A stretch of 64,000 nucleotides of DNA from positions 1-64,000 of the forward strand of contig PLZW01000023.1 of assembly GCA_003153575.1 (NCBI GenBank). Direction: 5' to 3'. The notes beneath the pieces are model-generated. The model was not told the DNA's origin. It worked only from the letters and a program-made list of their open reading frames with translations, and did no database searches. Origin of the DNA: Acidimicrobiaceae bacterium (GTDB lineage Bacteria > Actinomycetota > Acidimicrobiia > Acidimicrobiales > RAAP-2). Positions 27,205 through 35,079 of this stretch are shown here, piece by piece. Each line of letters opens with the position of its first letter. Position 1 is the stretch's first letter. The translations under genes and the position numbers were made by a program.

Positions 27205-27377
27205 GAGTCCCCACCGCGTGTCTCGACGGATATGGACTCCCTGACGGTTCCCGGTATCCCGACTTGTGACGAGCGGACGTGCCCATCACCCACGGTTGCG
27301 GACCAGCGCCGGACTTTGACCGGCTTCCCCGAAGAACTGCCATGCGCCGCGCGTGTGCAGCCCACGCAACGTAGCAC
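27205..27377 (-). ncRNA. Cobalamin riboswitch aptamer
   Basis: Reading the minus strand, core elements of the B12 riboswitch appear in order: GCTACGTTGCG near 27361-27377, GGGGAAGCCGG (27320-27330), then AAAGTCCGGCGCTGGTCCGC, CAACCGTG, and finally AGTCGGGATACC (27253-27264). These match the conserved cobalamin family positions (GGGAAxCCGGT, AxTCCGGxGCxG, CCGCAACxGT, AGTCxGGATACC). It lies about 60-70 nt upstream of the secreted alpha/alpha-barrel gene on the same strand. Exact boundaries are estimates. It is probably repressed by adenosyl- or other cobalamins. Confidence 0.88.
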
Positions 27378-27412
27378 CCGTTCGCCGGCCGGGTCGGGGG
27401 TAGCGTCGCGTC

Positions 27413-27499
27413 GTGCTCGCCCGTTGGGGGATCCGCATCGGCATGAGCCTGGCCGGCGTGGCCGCATGTCACAATCCGGGCCCGCCGGTCGTCGACTAG
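27413..27499 (+). CDS. Possible leaderless 28-aa leader peptide of the oxidoreductase
   Basis: GTG 27413 lies 6 nt after a TAGCGT box (27401-27406). The 28 codons (VLARWGIRIGMSLAGVAACH...) end in TAG at 27497-27499, only 2 nt before ATG 27502 of the FAD oxidoreductase. That geometry suggests a translated leader coupled to the next gene. No homologue is recognised. Confidence 0.45.
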   Translation: MLARWGIRIGMSLAGVAACHNPGPPVVD

Positions 27500-27501
27500 G
27501 T

Positions 27502-28753
27502 ATGGACACGCAATTCGACGTCGTGGTCGTCGGGGCCGGACTGACCGGACTGACCGCAGCCGCCACCGCCACCCGGGGTGGCGCCCGCACCCTCGTGCTC
27601 GAGGCCCACCGGGCCGGGGGGGCGGGCCCGTACGACCGAGCGGGAAGGATCCACCCTCAACCTCGGTGCCCACGCCTTGTACCGCGGCGGCCCCGGCGGC
27701 CGGGTGCTCGCCGACCTCGGCATCGTCCCCTCCGGCAGTCCACCGCCGCTGGCCAGGTACCGCGGCTCCCGGGACGGGGAGCTGCACCAGCTGCCCACCG
27801 GACCGGCGTCCCTGCTCCGGACGACGCTGCTCGGCACCCGGAGCAAGGTGCGACTGGCGCGGCTCCTGTCCGGGCTGCCCCGTATGGACCCCGCCGCCCT
27901 CGCCGGCACTTCGGTCCGCGGCTGGCTCGACGGCCTCGACCTGCGGCCCGATGCCGAGTCGGTGGTCCTCGCCCTGCTCCGACTGGGCACGTACTGCCCG
28001 GACGTCGACTCCTTCGGCGCCGACGCCGCCATGACCCAGTTGCAATCGGCGGCGTCCGGGGGTGTCCTCTACCTCCACGGCGGCTGGTCCCAGCTCACCG
28101 ATGCGCTGGGGGCCGCGTCGGAGGTTCGCCCGTCGTCGCCGGTCCGGGCCATCGAGCCCGCCGCCGGCCGCTTCGAGGTCCGCACCGACGACGGGCCGAT
28201 CGTGGCCGGGCAGGTGGTGGTGGCCGCCGGGCTGCCGGCGGCAGCTCGGGCGCTGCTTCCCGAGCCCCCCGAGTGGGCCGACCTCGGTGCTCCGGTCACC
28301 GCCGTCTGCCTCGACCTCGGGGTCCGACGGGTGCCCAGCCCGGGCTACGTCCTCGGCATCGACGCCCCCCTCTACGCCACCACCCAGGGACCACCGGCCC
28401 GGCAGGCGCCGGAGGGACAGGCCGTCGTCGGCGTCCTGCGCTACGGCGCCCGGTCGGCCGAGTTGGACCGTCCGGAGCTCGACGCCCAGCGCCGACTGTG
28501 CGGGGTGGCCGACGACGACGTGGTGTTCGAACGCTTCCTGGCCTCGATGACGGTTGCAGGATCGTTTCCCCGGGCAGAGGCTGGGGGCATGCGGGGACGA
28601 CCCATGACCGCCGACACCGGGACGCCGGGCATCCATCTGGCCGGCGACTGGGTGGGCCCCCACGGACTGCTGGCCGACGGCGCACTGGCCAGCGGGCAGG
28701 ACGCCGGGCGTCGGGCCCTCCGTGCCCTGGAACAGACCGGACGGACGGTGTGA
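27502..28753 (+). pseudogene. FAD-dependent oxidoreductase (amine-oxidase/protoporphyrinogen-oxidase-like), frameshifted
   Basis: The N-terminal FAD site (DVVVVGAGLTGLTAAATA) starts at ATG 27502, but the rest of the flavoenzyme continues in the next frame from about 27620 (GGRARTTEREGSTLNLG...) to the TGA at 28751-28753. The switch falls at a run of seven Gs (27616-27622); six Gs would restore one open frame of about 416 codons. The C-terminal part is intact and ends with the FAD-contact pattern GIHLAGDWVGPHG...LASGQDAGRRA. The defect may be a true mutation, a reversible slippage site or a sequencing error. The stop overlaps the ECF41 sigma gene, so the two form one unit. Substrate unknown. 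Confidence 0.8.
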
Positions 28754-29631
28754 GCACCGCAGCCCCTGACGCCGTCGACACCTTCACCGGGGCCCGGCCG
28801 CGGCTGGTGGGCCTGGCCTACCGCATCCTCGGGAGCCTGGCCGACGCCGAGGACGTCGTGTCCGAGGTCTGGTTCCGGTGGGCCGCGACCGATCAGGATC
28901 GCCTCGACCGGCCCGGGGCGTGGCTCACCACGGTCACCACCCGGGTGGCGGTCGACCACCTGCGGGCCCGTCGCCGGCGGTCGGCCGACTATCCCGGCCC
29001 GTGGCTGCCCGAGCCGATCGTCGGTGCCCCGGGGCCCGAGGAGGTGGCCGTGCTGGCCGACTCTCTCACCCTGGGCTTCCTGATCCTCCTCGACGAGCTC
29101 GGACCGGTCGAGCGTGCCGTCTTCGTCCTGGCCGAGGTGTTCGCCGTCCCCTACGACGAGATCGCCGACGTGGTGGGCAAGTCACCCGCCGCCTGCCGTC
29201 AGATCGCCAGCCGGGCCCGGAGGCGGGTGCGGGCCGCCCACCTGCCCCGCGCGTCGGGTCCCGACCGCCGGTTGGTCGACGAACTGCTCGCCGCCGTCGC
29301 CGTCGGCGACGTCCAAGGCGTACTCGACCGCGTCTCCCCCGACGTGGTCTGCACCTCCGACGGCGGCCCGCACCGCCGGGCCGCCCGCCGACCCGTGGTC
29401 ACCGGACCCCGGGTGGCCCGCTTCCTCATCAATCTGGCCAGCCGCTACGAGGGGCGGATGACGGCCACCCCGGTGAGTGTCAACGGCGATGCCGGCTACG
29501 TCGTCGAGGTGGACGGCGAGATCGACCAGATCCTGTCCTGCGCCGTCGACGACGGGCGGGTGACCGCCATCCGGATCATGCGCAACCCGGACAAGCTCCG
29601 CCTGGTCGGTTCCCCCAGCCAGCTCCGCTGA
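28750..29631 (+). CDS. ECF41-group sigma factor with SnoaL-like C-terminal domain
   Basis: A 293-aa extracytoplasmic-function sigma factor. Region sigma2 (LVGLAYRILGSLADAEDVV) and sigma4 (FAVPYDEIADVVGKSPAACRQ) are complete. The linker carries WLPEP. The C-terminal extension resembles a SnoaL fold, with a DGG-type motif (TSDGGPHRR) and NPDKL near the end. These marks define the ECF41/SigJ group, in which the C-terminal domain controls activity instead of an anti-sigma factor. GTG 28750 overlaps the oxidoreductase stop. ECF41 genes are usually next to an oxidoreductase or carboxymuconolactone-decarboxylase-type gene, which fits this pair. Confidence 0.92.
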   Translation: MSTAAPDAVDTFTGARPRLVGLAYRILGSLADAEDVVSEVWFRWAATDQDRLDRPGAWLTTVTTRVAVDHLRARRRRSADYPGPWLPEPIVGAPGPEEVAVLADSLTLGFLILLDELGPVERAVFVLAEVFAVPYDEIADVVGKSPAACRQIASRARRRVRAAHLPRASGPDRRLVDELLAAVAVGDVQGVLDRVSPDVVCTSDGGPHRRAARRPVVTGPRVARFLINLASRYEGRMTATPVSVNGDAGYVVEVDGEIDQILSCAVDDGRVTAIRIMRNPDKLRLVGSPSQLR

Positions 29632-29767
29632 GCGCCCGGGCCCGCCGGACGGGATGACGCCGCACGTAGGATCGGGCGATCGGCCCCCACGACACCACTT
29701 GACCCGCAGACGACCGAGCCATCCCCCGCTCGATCACCGTCCCGATCACCGCAAGGAGTCCACACCG

Positions 29768-30073
29768 ATGCACGCACTGAGCGGCTACCTCGAGTTCCCC
29801 GAGGACCGACGCGAGGTCACCCTCGCCGCCCTCCGGGAAGTCACCACCCGCAGTCGTCTGGACCCGGGGTGCGTCGACTACTGGTGGGCGGAGGACGTGG
29901 AACAGCCCAACCGGTTCCGCTTCTTCGAATGCTGGGAGTCGCTCGAACTGTTCGAGGCCCACCAGGCCCAGCCCTACGAGTCGGCGTTCATGGAGGAGCA
30001 CGTGTCCCGGATCACCGGGTTCGACGCCCACGTCCTCGACATCCCCGAGCGCCGCTCGCTCCTGGGGGGCTGA
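29768..30073 (+). CDS. ABM-domain (antibiotic biosynthesis monooxygenase-like) protein
   Basis: A 101-aa dimeric ferredoxin-like-fold protein. ATG 29768 has an AAGGAG site 11 nt upstream; the frame is open from 29654 but that extension has no ribosome site. Features are SGYLEFPEDRRE, LDPGCVDYWWAED, the RFRFFECWESLELFEAH block and a conserved C-terminal His region, as in quinol monooxygenases of the ABM family. It is followed after 4 nt by an amidohydrolase, so the pair probably acts on one substrate. No substrate can be named. Confidence 0.82.
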   Translation: MHALSGYLEFPEDRREVTLAALREVTTRSRLDPGCVDYWWAEDVEQPNRFRFFECWESLELFEAHQAQPYESAFMEEHVSRITGFDAHVLDIPERRSLLGG

Positions 30074-30077
30074 GCCG

Positions 30078-31352
30078 ATGGCGCCGGCACGCGGACGGCT
30101 GGTCCTGGAACGGGCCCGGGTGGTGGTCGGCGACGGCAGTGTGGTCGAGCGGGCCACCGTGGTGGTGGACGGCGACCGGATCTCCTCGGTGGAGGACGGC
30201 CTGCCCGGCGGACCCCGTCCCGATGACCGGGTGGTCGACCTGTCCGGACGCACGGTCATGCCGGGCATGGTCAACTGCCACTTCCACGCCACATACCACA
30301 ACCTCGGCGCGGTCACGGCTCCGTTCGGTCTCGAGGAACCGATGGCCATGCAGGTGGTGCGGGCGGTACGCAACCTGGAGACGCTCGTCCGGGCCGGGTT
30401 CACCGGGGCGGTCAGCGCCGGCGCCCCGTTCGCCATCGACGCCTCCATGAAGGCCGCCATCGACCGTCGCCTCATCGTCGGACCACGCCTCGTGCCTTGC
30501 AGCCGGGACATCTCGACCACCGGTCATGCGGGCGACCGGAGCTTCCCCTCCCACTGGGACGTCGGCGCCCTCGGGGCCATCCGCCGGAGCGACGGCCCCG
30601 ACGAATTCCGCCGGTCGGTCCGTCTCGAGATCAAGGAGGGCGCCGAGATGATCAAGCTGTTCATCACCGGCGGCCACGGCACGGTCGGACCACGCGAGCA
30701 GACAGAGCTGTCTCGGGCAGAACTGGCGGCCGCCGTCGAGGCGGCCCATCAGCGCGGTGCGAGGGTGCGCGGTCACATCGCCAACAAGGAGGCGCTGCTC
30801 ATGGCCCTCGACTGCTCGATCGATATCGTCGACCACGGCGACGGGATGGACACCGAGTGCATCGAGCGGCTCCTCGAGACGGACACGCCGGTGGTGCCGT
30901 CGATGCTCTTTCCGGCCCGGTTTCTGGCATCCATAGGCGGGGGTTCGCTCGGGTTCACCGACGACATGCGCCACGACATCGAGGCCATGGCCGCCGTTCT
31001 GCCCGAGGCCAACCGGTCCGGCGTGCGCATCGTCCTGGGCGACGACTACGGCGCCATCAACTTCCCCCACGGCCCTTACGCCGACGAGCTGGCCTACTAC
31101 GTCGAGGAGGTGGGGATCCCGCCGCTCGATGTGTTGACATGGGCCACCGGCAACGGCGCCGCAGTGTTCGGCCGCGCGGACGACCTGGGGACGGTCACGG
31201 CCGGCAAGCTGGCCGACCTCTTGGTGGTGGACGGCGATCCGGTGGCTGACATCAACCTGCTCCGCAATCCGGGGGCGCTCTTGGCCGTCCTGCTCGGAGG
31301 CCATCCGGTGACCGACCGGCTCGCCAGCGTGGCCGACCGTCCCGGTGGCTGA
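30078..31352 (+). CDS. Metal-dependent amidohydrolase (imidazolonepropionase-like)
   Basis: A 424-aa cytoplasmic amidohydrolase. The metal-binding residues are visible in order: HFH in MVNCHFHATYHN (about residue 73), the Lys in AEMIKLFITGG, His in GHIANKEA, His in IVDHGDG and Asp in VLGDDYG. The C-terminal beta-sandwich returns with AGKLADLLVVDGDP. The family hydrolyses C-N bonds of cyclic or linear amides, such as prolidase- or carboxypeptidase-like substrates. It starts 4 nt after the ABM gene, and its stop overlaps a small ORF. The substrate is unknown. Confidence 0.88.
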   Translation: MAPARGRLVLERARVVVGDGSVVERATVVVDGDRISSVEDGLPGGPRPDDRVVDLSGRTVMPGMVNCHFHATYHNLGAVTAPFGLEEPMAMQVVRAVRNLETLVRAGFTGAVSAGAPFAIDASMKAAIDRRLIVGPRLVPCSRDISTTGHAGDRSFPSHWDVGALGAIRRSDGPDEFRRSVRLEIKEGAEMIKLFITGGHGTVGPREQTELSRAELAAAVEAAHQRGARVRGHIANKEALLMALDCSIDIVDHGDGMDTECIERLLETDTPVVPSMLFPARFLASIGGGSLGFTDDMRHDIEAMAAVLPEANRSGVRIVLGDDYGAINFPHGPYADELAYYVEEVGIPPLDVLTWATGNGAAVFGRADDLGTVTAGKLADLLVVDGDPVADINLLRNPGALLAVLLGGHPVTDRLASVADRPGG

Positions 31353-31509
31353 CGGCGAGAACCAACCCGTGGACGTCTCCCCTCTGATCGCCGCCGAACG
31401 GATCCGGCTCGCCGACACACTCGCCCTGTGCTCCACGTTGTGCGGGCGCCGGGCCTTCCTCGACCAGCTGTCGGGGGACGGCCTCGCCGTCCTCTCGTCC
31501 CGGCTCTGA
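31345..31509 (+). CDS. Small 54-aa protein coupled to the amidohydrolase
   Basis: GTG 31345 overlaps the amidohydrolase stop and the frame runs 54 codons with consistently G/C third positions, which supports real coding. The product starts VADGENQPVD and has two Cys in LCSTLCGRR and a hydrophobic C-terminus (LAVLSSRL). No family is recognised. Coupling suggests an accessory role for the ABM-amidohydrolase pair. Confidence 0.45.
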   Translation: MADGENQPVDVSPLIAAERIRLADTLALCSTLCGRRAFLDQLSGDGLAVLSSRL

Positions 31510-31531
31510 CGCCGGGGCACCTCCGGGCGGT

Positions 31532-32335
31532 TCAGCAGGTGGTCGAGGGGGCCGACGTCCCGGTGCCGGCCTCGGGGTCCAGGACGACGCCCCCGCTGCC
31601 GGGCCGGAGGATGGCCCCGAGATGGACCACGTACCACTCGCCCCGCCAGGAGATGAGGGAGGCGATCCCGAAGGACCGCGTCGCCCCGTCCTCGGTGTAG
31701 ACGACGCGGGAGTTGGCCACCTCGAAGTAGCCGACCCCGTTCTCGCACTTCCCTGAGGGGACCCAGTGGGCGTACTGCATGGGCACCTGGACGGAGGTGA
31801 GGTTGGCCCCGGTCGCCCCGGCGCCCAGTTCGGCATGGGCCGCCATCACATCGACGTCGAAGTCGCCCAGCAGCCGGTGCTGGTAGTCGTACAACGCGCC
31901 GTCGATGTCCTTCAGCTGCACGTACGCGCCCTGCGGAAAGAAGGCGCCCGACGCCGTGGCCGGGGTGCCCGCCACAATCGCGGTGAACAGGGCCTGCATG
32001 GCCGCCTGGAACTGGGGGGAGGCGCTGCTCGGGAGCGCAGCGGTCTGGGGCAGGCCGCCCGCATCGGTGGTGGTCGTGGTCGTCGGCGGCCCGGTCGTCG
32101 GCGGCACGGTCGTCGGCGGCCCGGTCGTCGGCGGCACCGTCGTGACGCTGGATGCCACAGAGGCCGACGCCACAGTGGTGGACGTACCCGATGTGACCAC
32201 GGTGGCCGTCCGGCTCCGACCCGGCGTGGCGACCCAGACCACGAGTGCGACCAGTAGGACCGTGGCGACCACCAAGGGCAGCAGGCGGCGCATGAGCCGG
32301 TACCTGCGGGTCGGCGAATGGATGCGGCTGGGCAT
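31532..32335 (-). CDS. Membrane-anchored protein with Thr/Pro linker and SnoaL-like domain
   Basis: A 267-aa protein. It has an N-terminal basic stretch and transmembrane helix (LLPLVVATVLLVALVVWVA), a long Thr/Pro linker (about 45-90) built from TTGPP/TTVPP repeats, and an extracytoplasmic domain (about 105-250; QFQAAMQALFTAIVAG, YDYQHRLLGDFDVDV, ISWRGEWYVVHLGAI) resembling a small NTF2/SnoaL-type fold. The C-terminus is Ser/Thr-rich and ends in Cys. Function unknown; it is probably a surface sensor or binding protein. Convergent with the amidohydrolase operon. Confidence 0.72.
   Translation of the reverse strand: MPSRIHSPTRRYRLMRRLLPLVVATVLLVALVVWVATPGRSRTATVVTSGTSTTVASASVASSVTTVPPTTGPPTTVPPTTGPPTTTTTTDAGGLPQTAALPSSASPQFQAAMQALFTAIVAGTPATASGAFFPQGAYVQLKDIDGALYDYQHRLLGDFDVDVMAAHAELGAGATGANLTSVQVPMQYAHWVPSGKCENGVGYFEVANSRVVYTEDGATRSFGIASLISWRGEWYVVHLGAILRPGSGGVVLDPEAGTGTSAPSTTC
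32091..32150 (-). repeat. Four 15-bp tandem repeats in the Thr/Pro linker
   Basis: Four consecutive 15-nt units (CGTCGGCGGC plus ACGGT, CCGGT or ACCGT on the plus strand) encode the pentapeptides TTGPP and TTVPP. Such tracts expand and contract by slippage, so linker length may vary between strains. Confidence 0.8.
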
Positions 32336-32532
32336 GTCGCCGTCAGGCTACGTGAACGGGGAACGTCCCGGCCGGCCCGGCCCAGAGCTCCCGGACGTCG
32401 TCGAAGCACGCCTGGGGCCGCCCCGGCGCACGATGCCGTTTGCCTCCCGACGGAGCCGGTGGGCTAGACAAGGGCGTCCGACTTAGCAGAAGCCGTCCGT
32501 GACGCACATCCGACCGACCAAGGAGCAACCCG
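32336..32532 (+). other. Intergenic region before the thiolase
   Basis: A 197-nt divergent gap between the Thr/Pro membrane protein and the thiolase. The only clear element is AAGGAG before ATG 32533. No promoter could be assigned. Confidence 0.4.
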
Positions 32533-33771
32533 ATGCCTGAAGCCTGGATCATCGACGCCGTCCGCACGCCGCGGGGCCTCGGCAAGGTCGGCAAGGGGGC
32601 CTTGGCCGACCAGCACCCGCAGATCATCGGGGCGGCCGTGCTCCGGGCACTGGCCGAGCGCAACGATCTGACCACCGCCGACGTCGACGACATCATCTGG
32701 GGGACGAGCCGTCAGGTGGGCACCCAGGGCGGTGACCTCGGCCGCATGGCCGCCCTCGACGCCGGGTACGACATCCACTCCAGCGGGGTCACCCTCGACC
32801 GCTACTGCGGTTCCGGGATCACCGCCGTCAACCTGGCCGCCGCCTCGGTCATGTCGGGCTTCGAGGACTGCATGATCGCCGGGGGCACCGAGCTGATGTC
32901 GTCGTACGGTGCCAACAAGGTCGAGGGCGGCGGCTTCTTCATCGACTCCGGCAATGAGCACCTGCGGGCCCTCTGGCCCCAGCCGAACCAGGGCGTGGCC
33001 GCCGACGCCATCGCCACCCTCGAGGGGATCCCGCGTCGGGCCCTCGACGAGCTGGCCGAGTCCTCCCAGTCCCGTGCGGCCACCGCCATCGCCGAGGGAC
33101 GATTCGCCAAGAGCCTGGTCCCCGTCCACGACACCGCGGGCAACCTGCTGCTCGACAAGGAGGAGTATCCCCGTCCCGGCACCACGGCCGACAAGTTGGC
33201 CCAGCTGGCGCCGTCGTTCGAGGGGATCGCCGACATCGCCCTAAACGCCGACGGGCTGACCTTCCGGAAGATGGTCGCCCAGCAGTACCCGGACCTCACC
33301 ATCGAGCACGTCCACCACGCCGGCAACTCGTCGGGCGTCGTCGACGGGGCCGCCGCCTTGTTGATCACCAGTCCCGAGTACGCGCGCTCCCACGATCACA
33401 CCCCCCGGGCCCGCATCGTGGCCGCCGCCAACATGGGTGACGATCCGACGCTGATGCTCAACGCACCGGTTCCCGCTGCCCGGAAGGTCCTCGCCAAGGC
33501 CGGCATGACCGTCGACCAGATCGACCTGTTCGAGGTCAACGAGGCGTTCGCCGTGGTAGCGGAGAAGTTCATCCGCGACCTCGACCTCGACCGCGAGAAG
33601 GTCAACGTCAACGGCGGGGCCATGGCGCTGGGCCACCCGATCGGCGCCACCGGCTCGATGCTGATCGGCACCGTCCTCGACGAGCTCGAGCGACAGGACA
33701 AGCAGTTCGGCCTCGTGACCATGTGCGCAGCGGGCGGCATGGCCCCGGCCGTCATCATCGAGCGCATCTGA
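32533..33771 (+). CDS. Acetyl-CoA acetyltransferase / thiolase
   Basis: A 412-aa thiolase, acting in fatty-acid, aromatic or steroid side-chain degradation, or in acetoacetyl-CoA formation. The active-site Cys is in LDRYCGSGITAV (about residue 95), the catalytic His in GGAMALGHPIGATGS, and the second Cys in MCAAGGMAPA. An AAGGAG ribosome site precedes ATG 32533. The gene stands alone, converging with the TetR-controlled amidohydrolase operon. Which acyl-CoA it uses cannot be read from the sequence. Confidence 0.92.
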   Translation: MPEAWIIDAVRTPRGLGKVGKGALADQHPQIIGAAVLRALAERNDLTTADVDDIIWGTSRQVGTQGGDLGRMAALDAGYDIHSSGVTLDRYCGSGITAVNLAAASVMSGFEDCMIAGGTELMSSYGANKVEGGGFFIDSGNEHLRALWPQPNQGVAADAIATLEGIPRRALDELAESSQSRAATAIAEGRFAKSLVPVHDTAGNLLLDKEEYPRPGTTADKLAQLAPSFEGIADIALNADGLTFRKMVAQQYPDLTIEHVHHAGNSSGVVDGAAALLITSPEYARSHDHTPRARIVAAANMGDDPTLMLNAPVPAARKVLAKAGMTVDQIDLFEVNEAFAVVAEKFIRDLDLDREKVNVNGGAMALGHPIGATGSMLIGTVLDELERQDKQFGLVTMCAAGGMAPAVIIERI

Positions 33772-33822
33772 CCGGAGTGGTCCTGGCTCGATGCGCGAGG
33801 GCGCCGGGCCCGAGGACCGCGC

Positions 33823-35079
33823 CTACCGCGGGCCGGTGCGCAGCGCGACGGGTGTGCCCCGGTCGGTGAACGCGAAGTCCGCTCCGGTGCTGAACCGGGT
33901 GAGCCGGACGTCGTCGGGGACAGGCAGCTCGTCGTCCCCCCGGACGACCTCGACGACCAGTTCGCCGGGGCCGGCGGCCACCGCCAGGCACCGGTACCGA
34001 CGATCGACCGCACCGACGATGGCGTCGAGCGGCTCCAGGTGGTCGGCATCGAGGAGGGTCGGCCAGGATCCGTCGGCCGCAGCCGGAGCCGCCCGGTCGA
34101 CCCGGACCAGGACCCGATCGCCCACGTCGACGTGGACCCCGGTGTAGGCCGTCGGGAGGAGTCCCGGGCTGAGGGCCAGCACGGCGGCGACGTCCCCCTG
34201 GGTGGTCCCGAGCCCGAGAGCGGCGTGCAGGCGTGAGGCGGCCACGCCGGCCACCCCGGTGAACTGTCGGCGGCTGAACGATCGGGCGTCATCGTCGGTG
34301 TCGACGTGGTTCCGGGTACTGGCGAGGAAGGACAGTGCGAGGAGGTGGCCCTGGAGACACACCTCCTCGGCGATGCGGCGGAGCGCGGAGGCCGACCACT
34401 GGCGGAAGTCCAGATCCGACAGCAGCGGTCCCGGGTAGTCGTGGAGGCCGGGGTCGTGAGGGTCGATCGGGTCGAGTTCGATTGTCGCCGCCGCCGTGGC
34501 CCCGATGGCCACCGCCTGGGCCGGTACCTGGAGCTCGGGATGGCCCGGGTCGATGACGACCGTCCAGGCGCAGTGGGGCGAGCGGTCGGCCGGCACGCGT
34601 GGCGGCCGGTGGACCGGGCGCACCTGGGCGCGGGGATTGGACGCGGTGGCCGTGGCGTCGAAGGTGGGGTCCTCGATGTCGTGGCACATAGCCGTCACGT
34701 AGTCGGGACCCATCGGCTCGACGTCCATCAGGGCGCCACAGTGGTCCAGCCAGAATTCGCCGTGGTCCCGGTCGGTCACGTGGAACCGGAAGTCCATGAA
34801 CTGGGGGGGCGAGCCGATGTCGATCTGGAGGTTCTTGAAGATGGTCACGACGGAGTCACCCTCGAATCCGAGCGTCCGCTGCATCCGCTTGGAGTACACC
34901 GGACTGGCGCCCATCCACTCGTCGATGGCGATGTCGCGCATCACGTCGCGCCCGAACGCCCCGATCAGGTGGGGCATTCCGGCGCGGTCGATCAGATGGC
35001 CGGCGAGCAGGAGCTCGGGCACCAAGACGGCCAACTCCGACCGGTCGAGGTCGGCGAGCCCCCGGGGCAGGTCGCTCAC
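33823..35079 (-). CDS. Conserved protein of unknown function in the amidohydrolase operon
   Basis: A 418-aa protein with many His and acidic residues that could bind metal (RDHGEFWLDHCGAL, CHDIEDPTF, VRPVHRPPRVPADRSPHC). No family is recognised with confidence. GTG 35079 overlaps the stop of the upstream amidohydrolase (GTGA), and the longer frame to 35547 is antisense to that gene. It is the third gene of the TetR-controlled operon. Codon bias is strong, so the gene is real. Its job is probably in the same catabolic or detoxification route. Confidence 0.72.
   Translation of the reverse strand: MSDLPRGLADLDRSELAVLVPELLLAGHLIDRAGMPHLIGAFGRDVMRDIAIDEWMGASPVYSKRMQRTLGFEGDSVVTIFKNLQIDIGSPPQFMDFRFHVTDRDHGEFWLDHCGALMDVEPMGPDYVTAMCHDIEDPTFDATATASNPRAQVRPVHRPPRVPADRSPHCAWTVVIDPGHPELQVPAQAVAIGATAAATIELDPIDPHDPGLHDYPGPLLSDLDFRQWSASALRRIAEEVCLQGHLLALSFLASTRNHVDTDDDARSFSRRQFTGVAGVAASRLHAALGLGTTQGDVAAVLALSPGLLPTAYTGVHVDVGDRVLVRVDRAAPAAADGSWPTLLDADHLEPLDAIVGAVDRRYRCLAVAAGPGELVVEVVRGDDELPVPDDVRLTRFSTGADFAFTDRGTPVALRTGPR

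Noticed and set aside
27144-27590. N-terminal extension of the secreted alpha/alpha-barrel gene
   Set aside because: The extension reads through the cobalamin riboswitch; ATG 27143 has a ribosome site and signal peptide.
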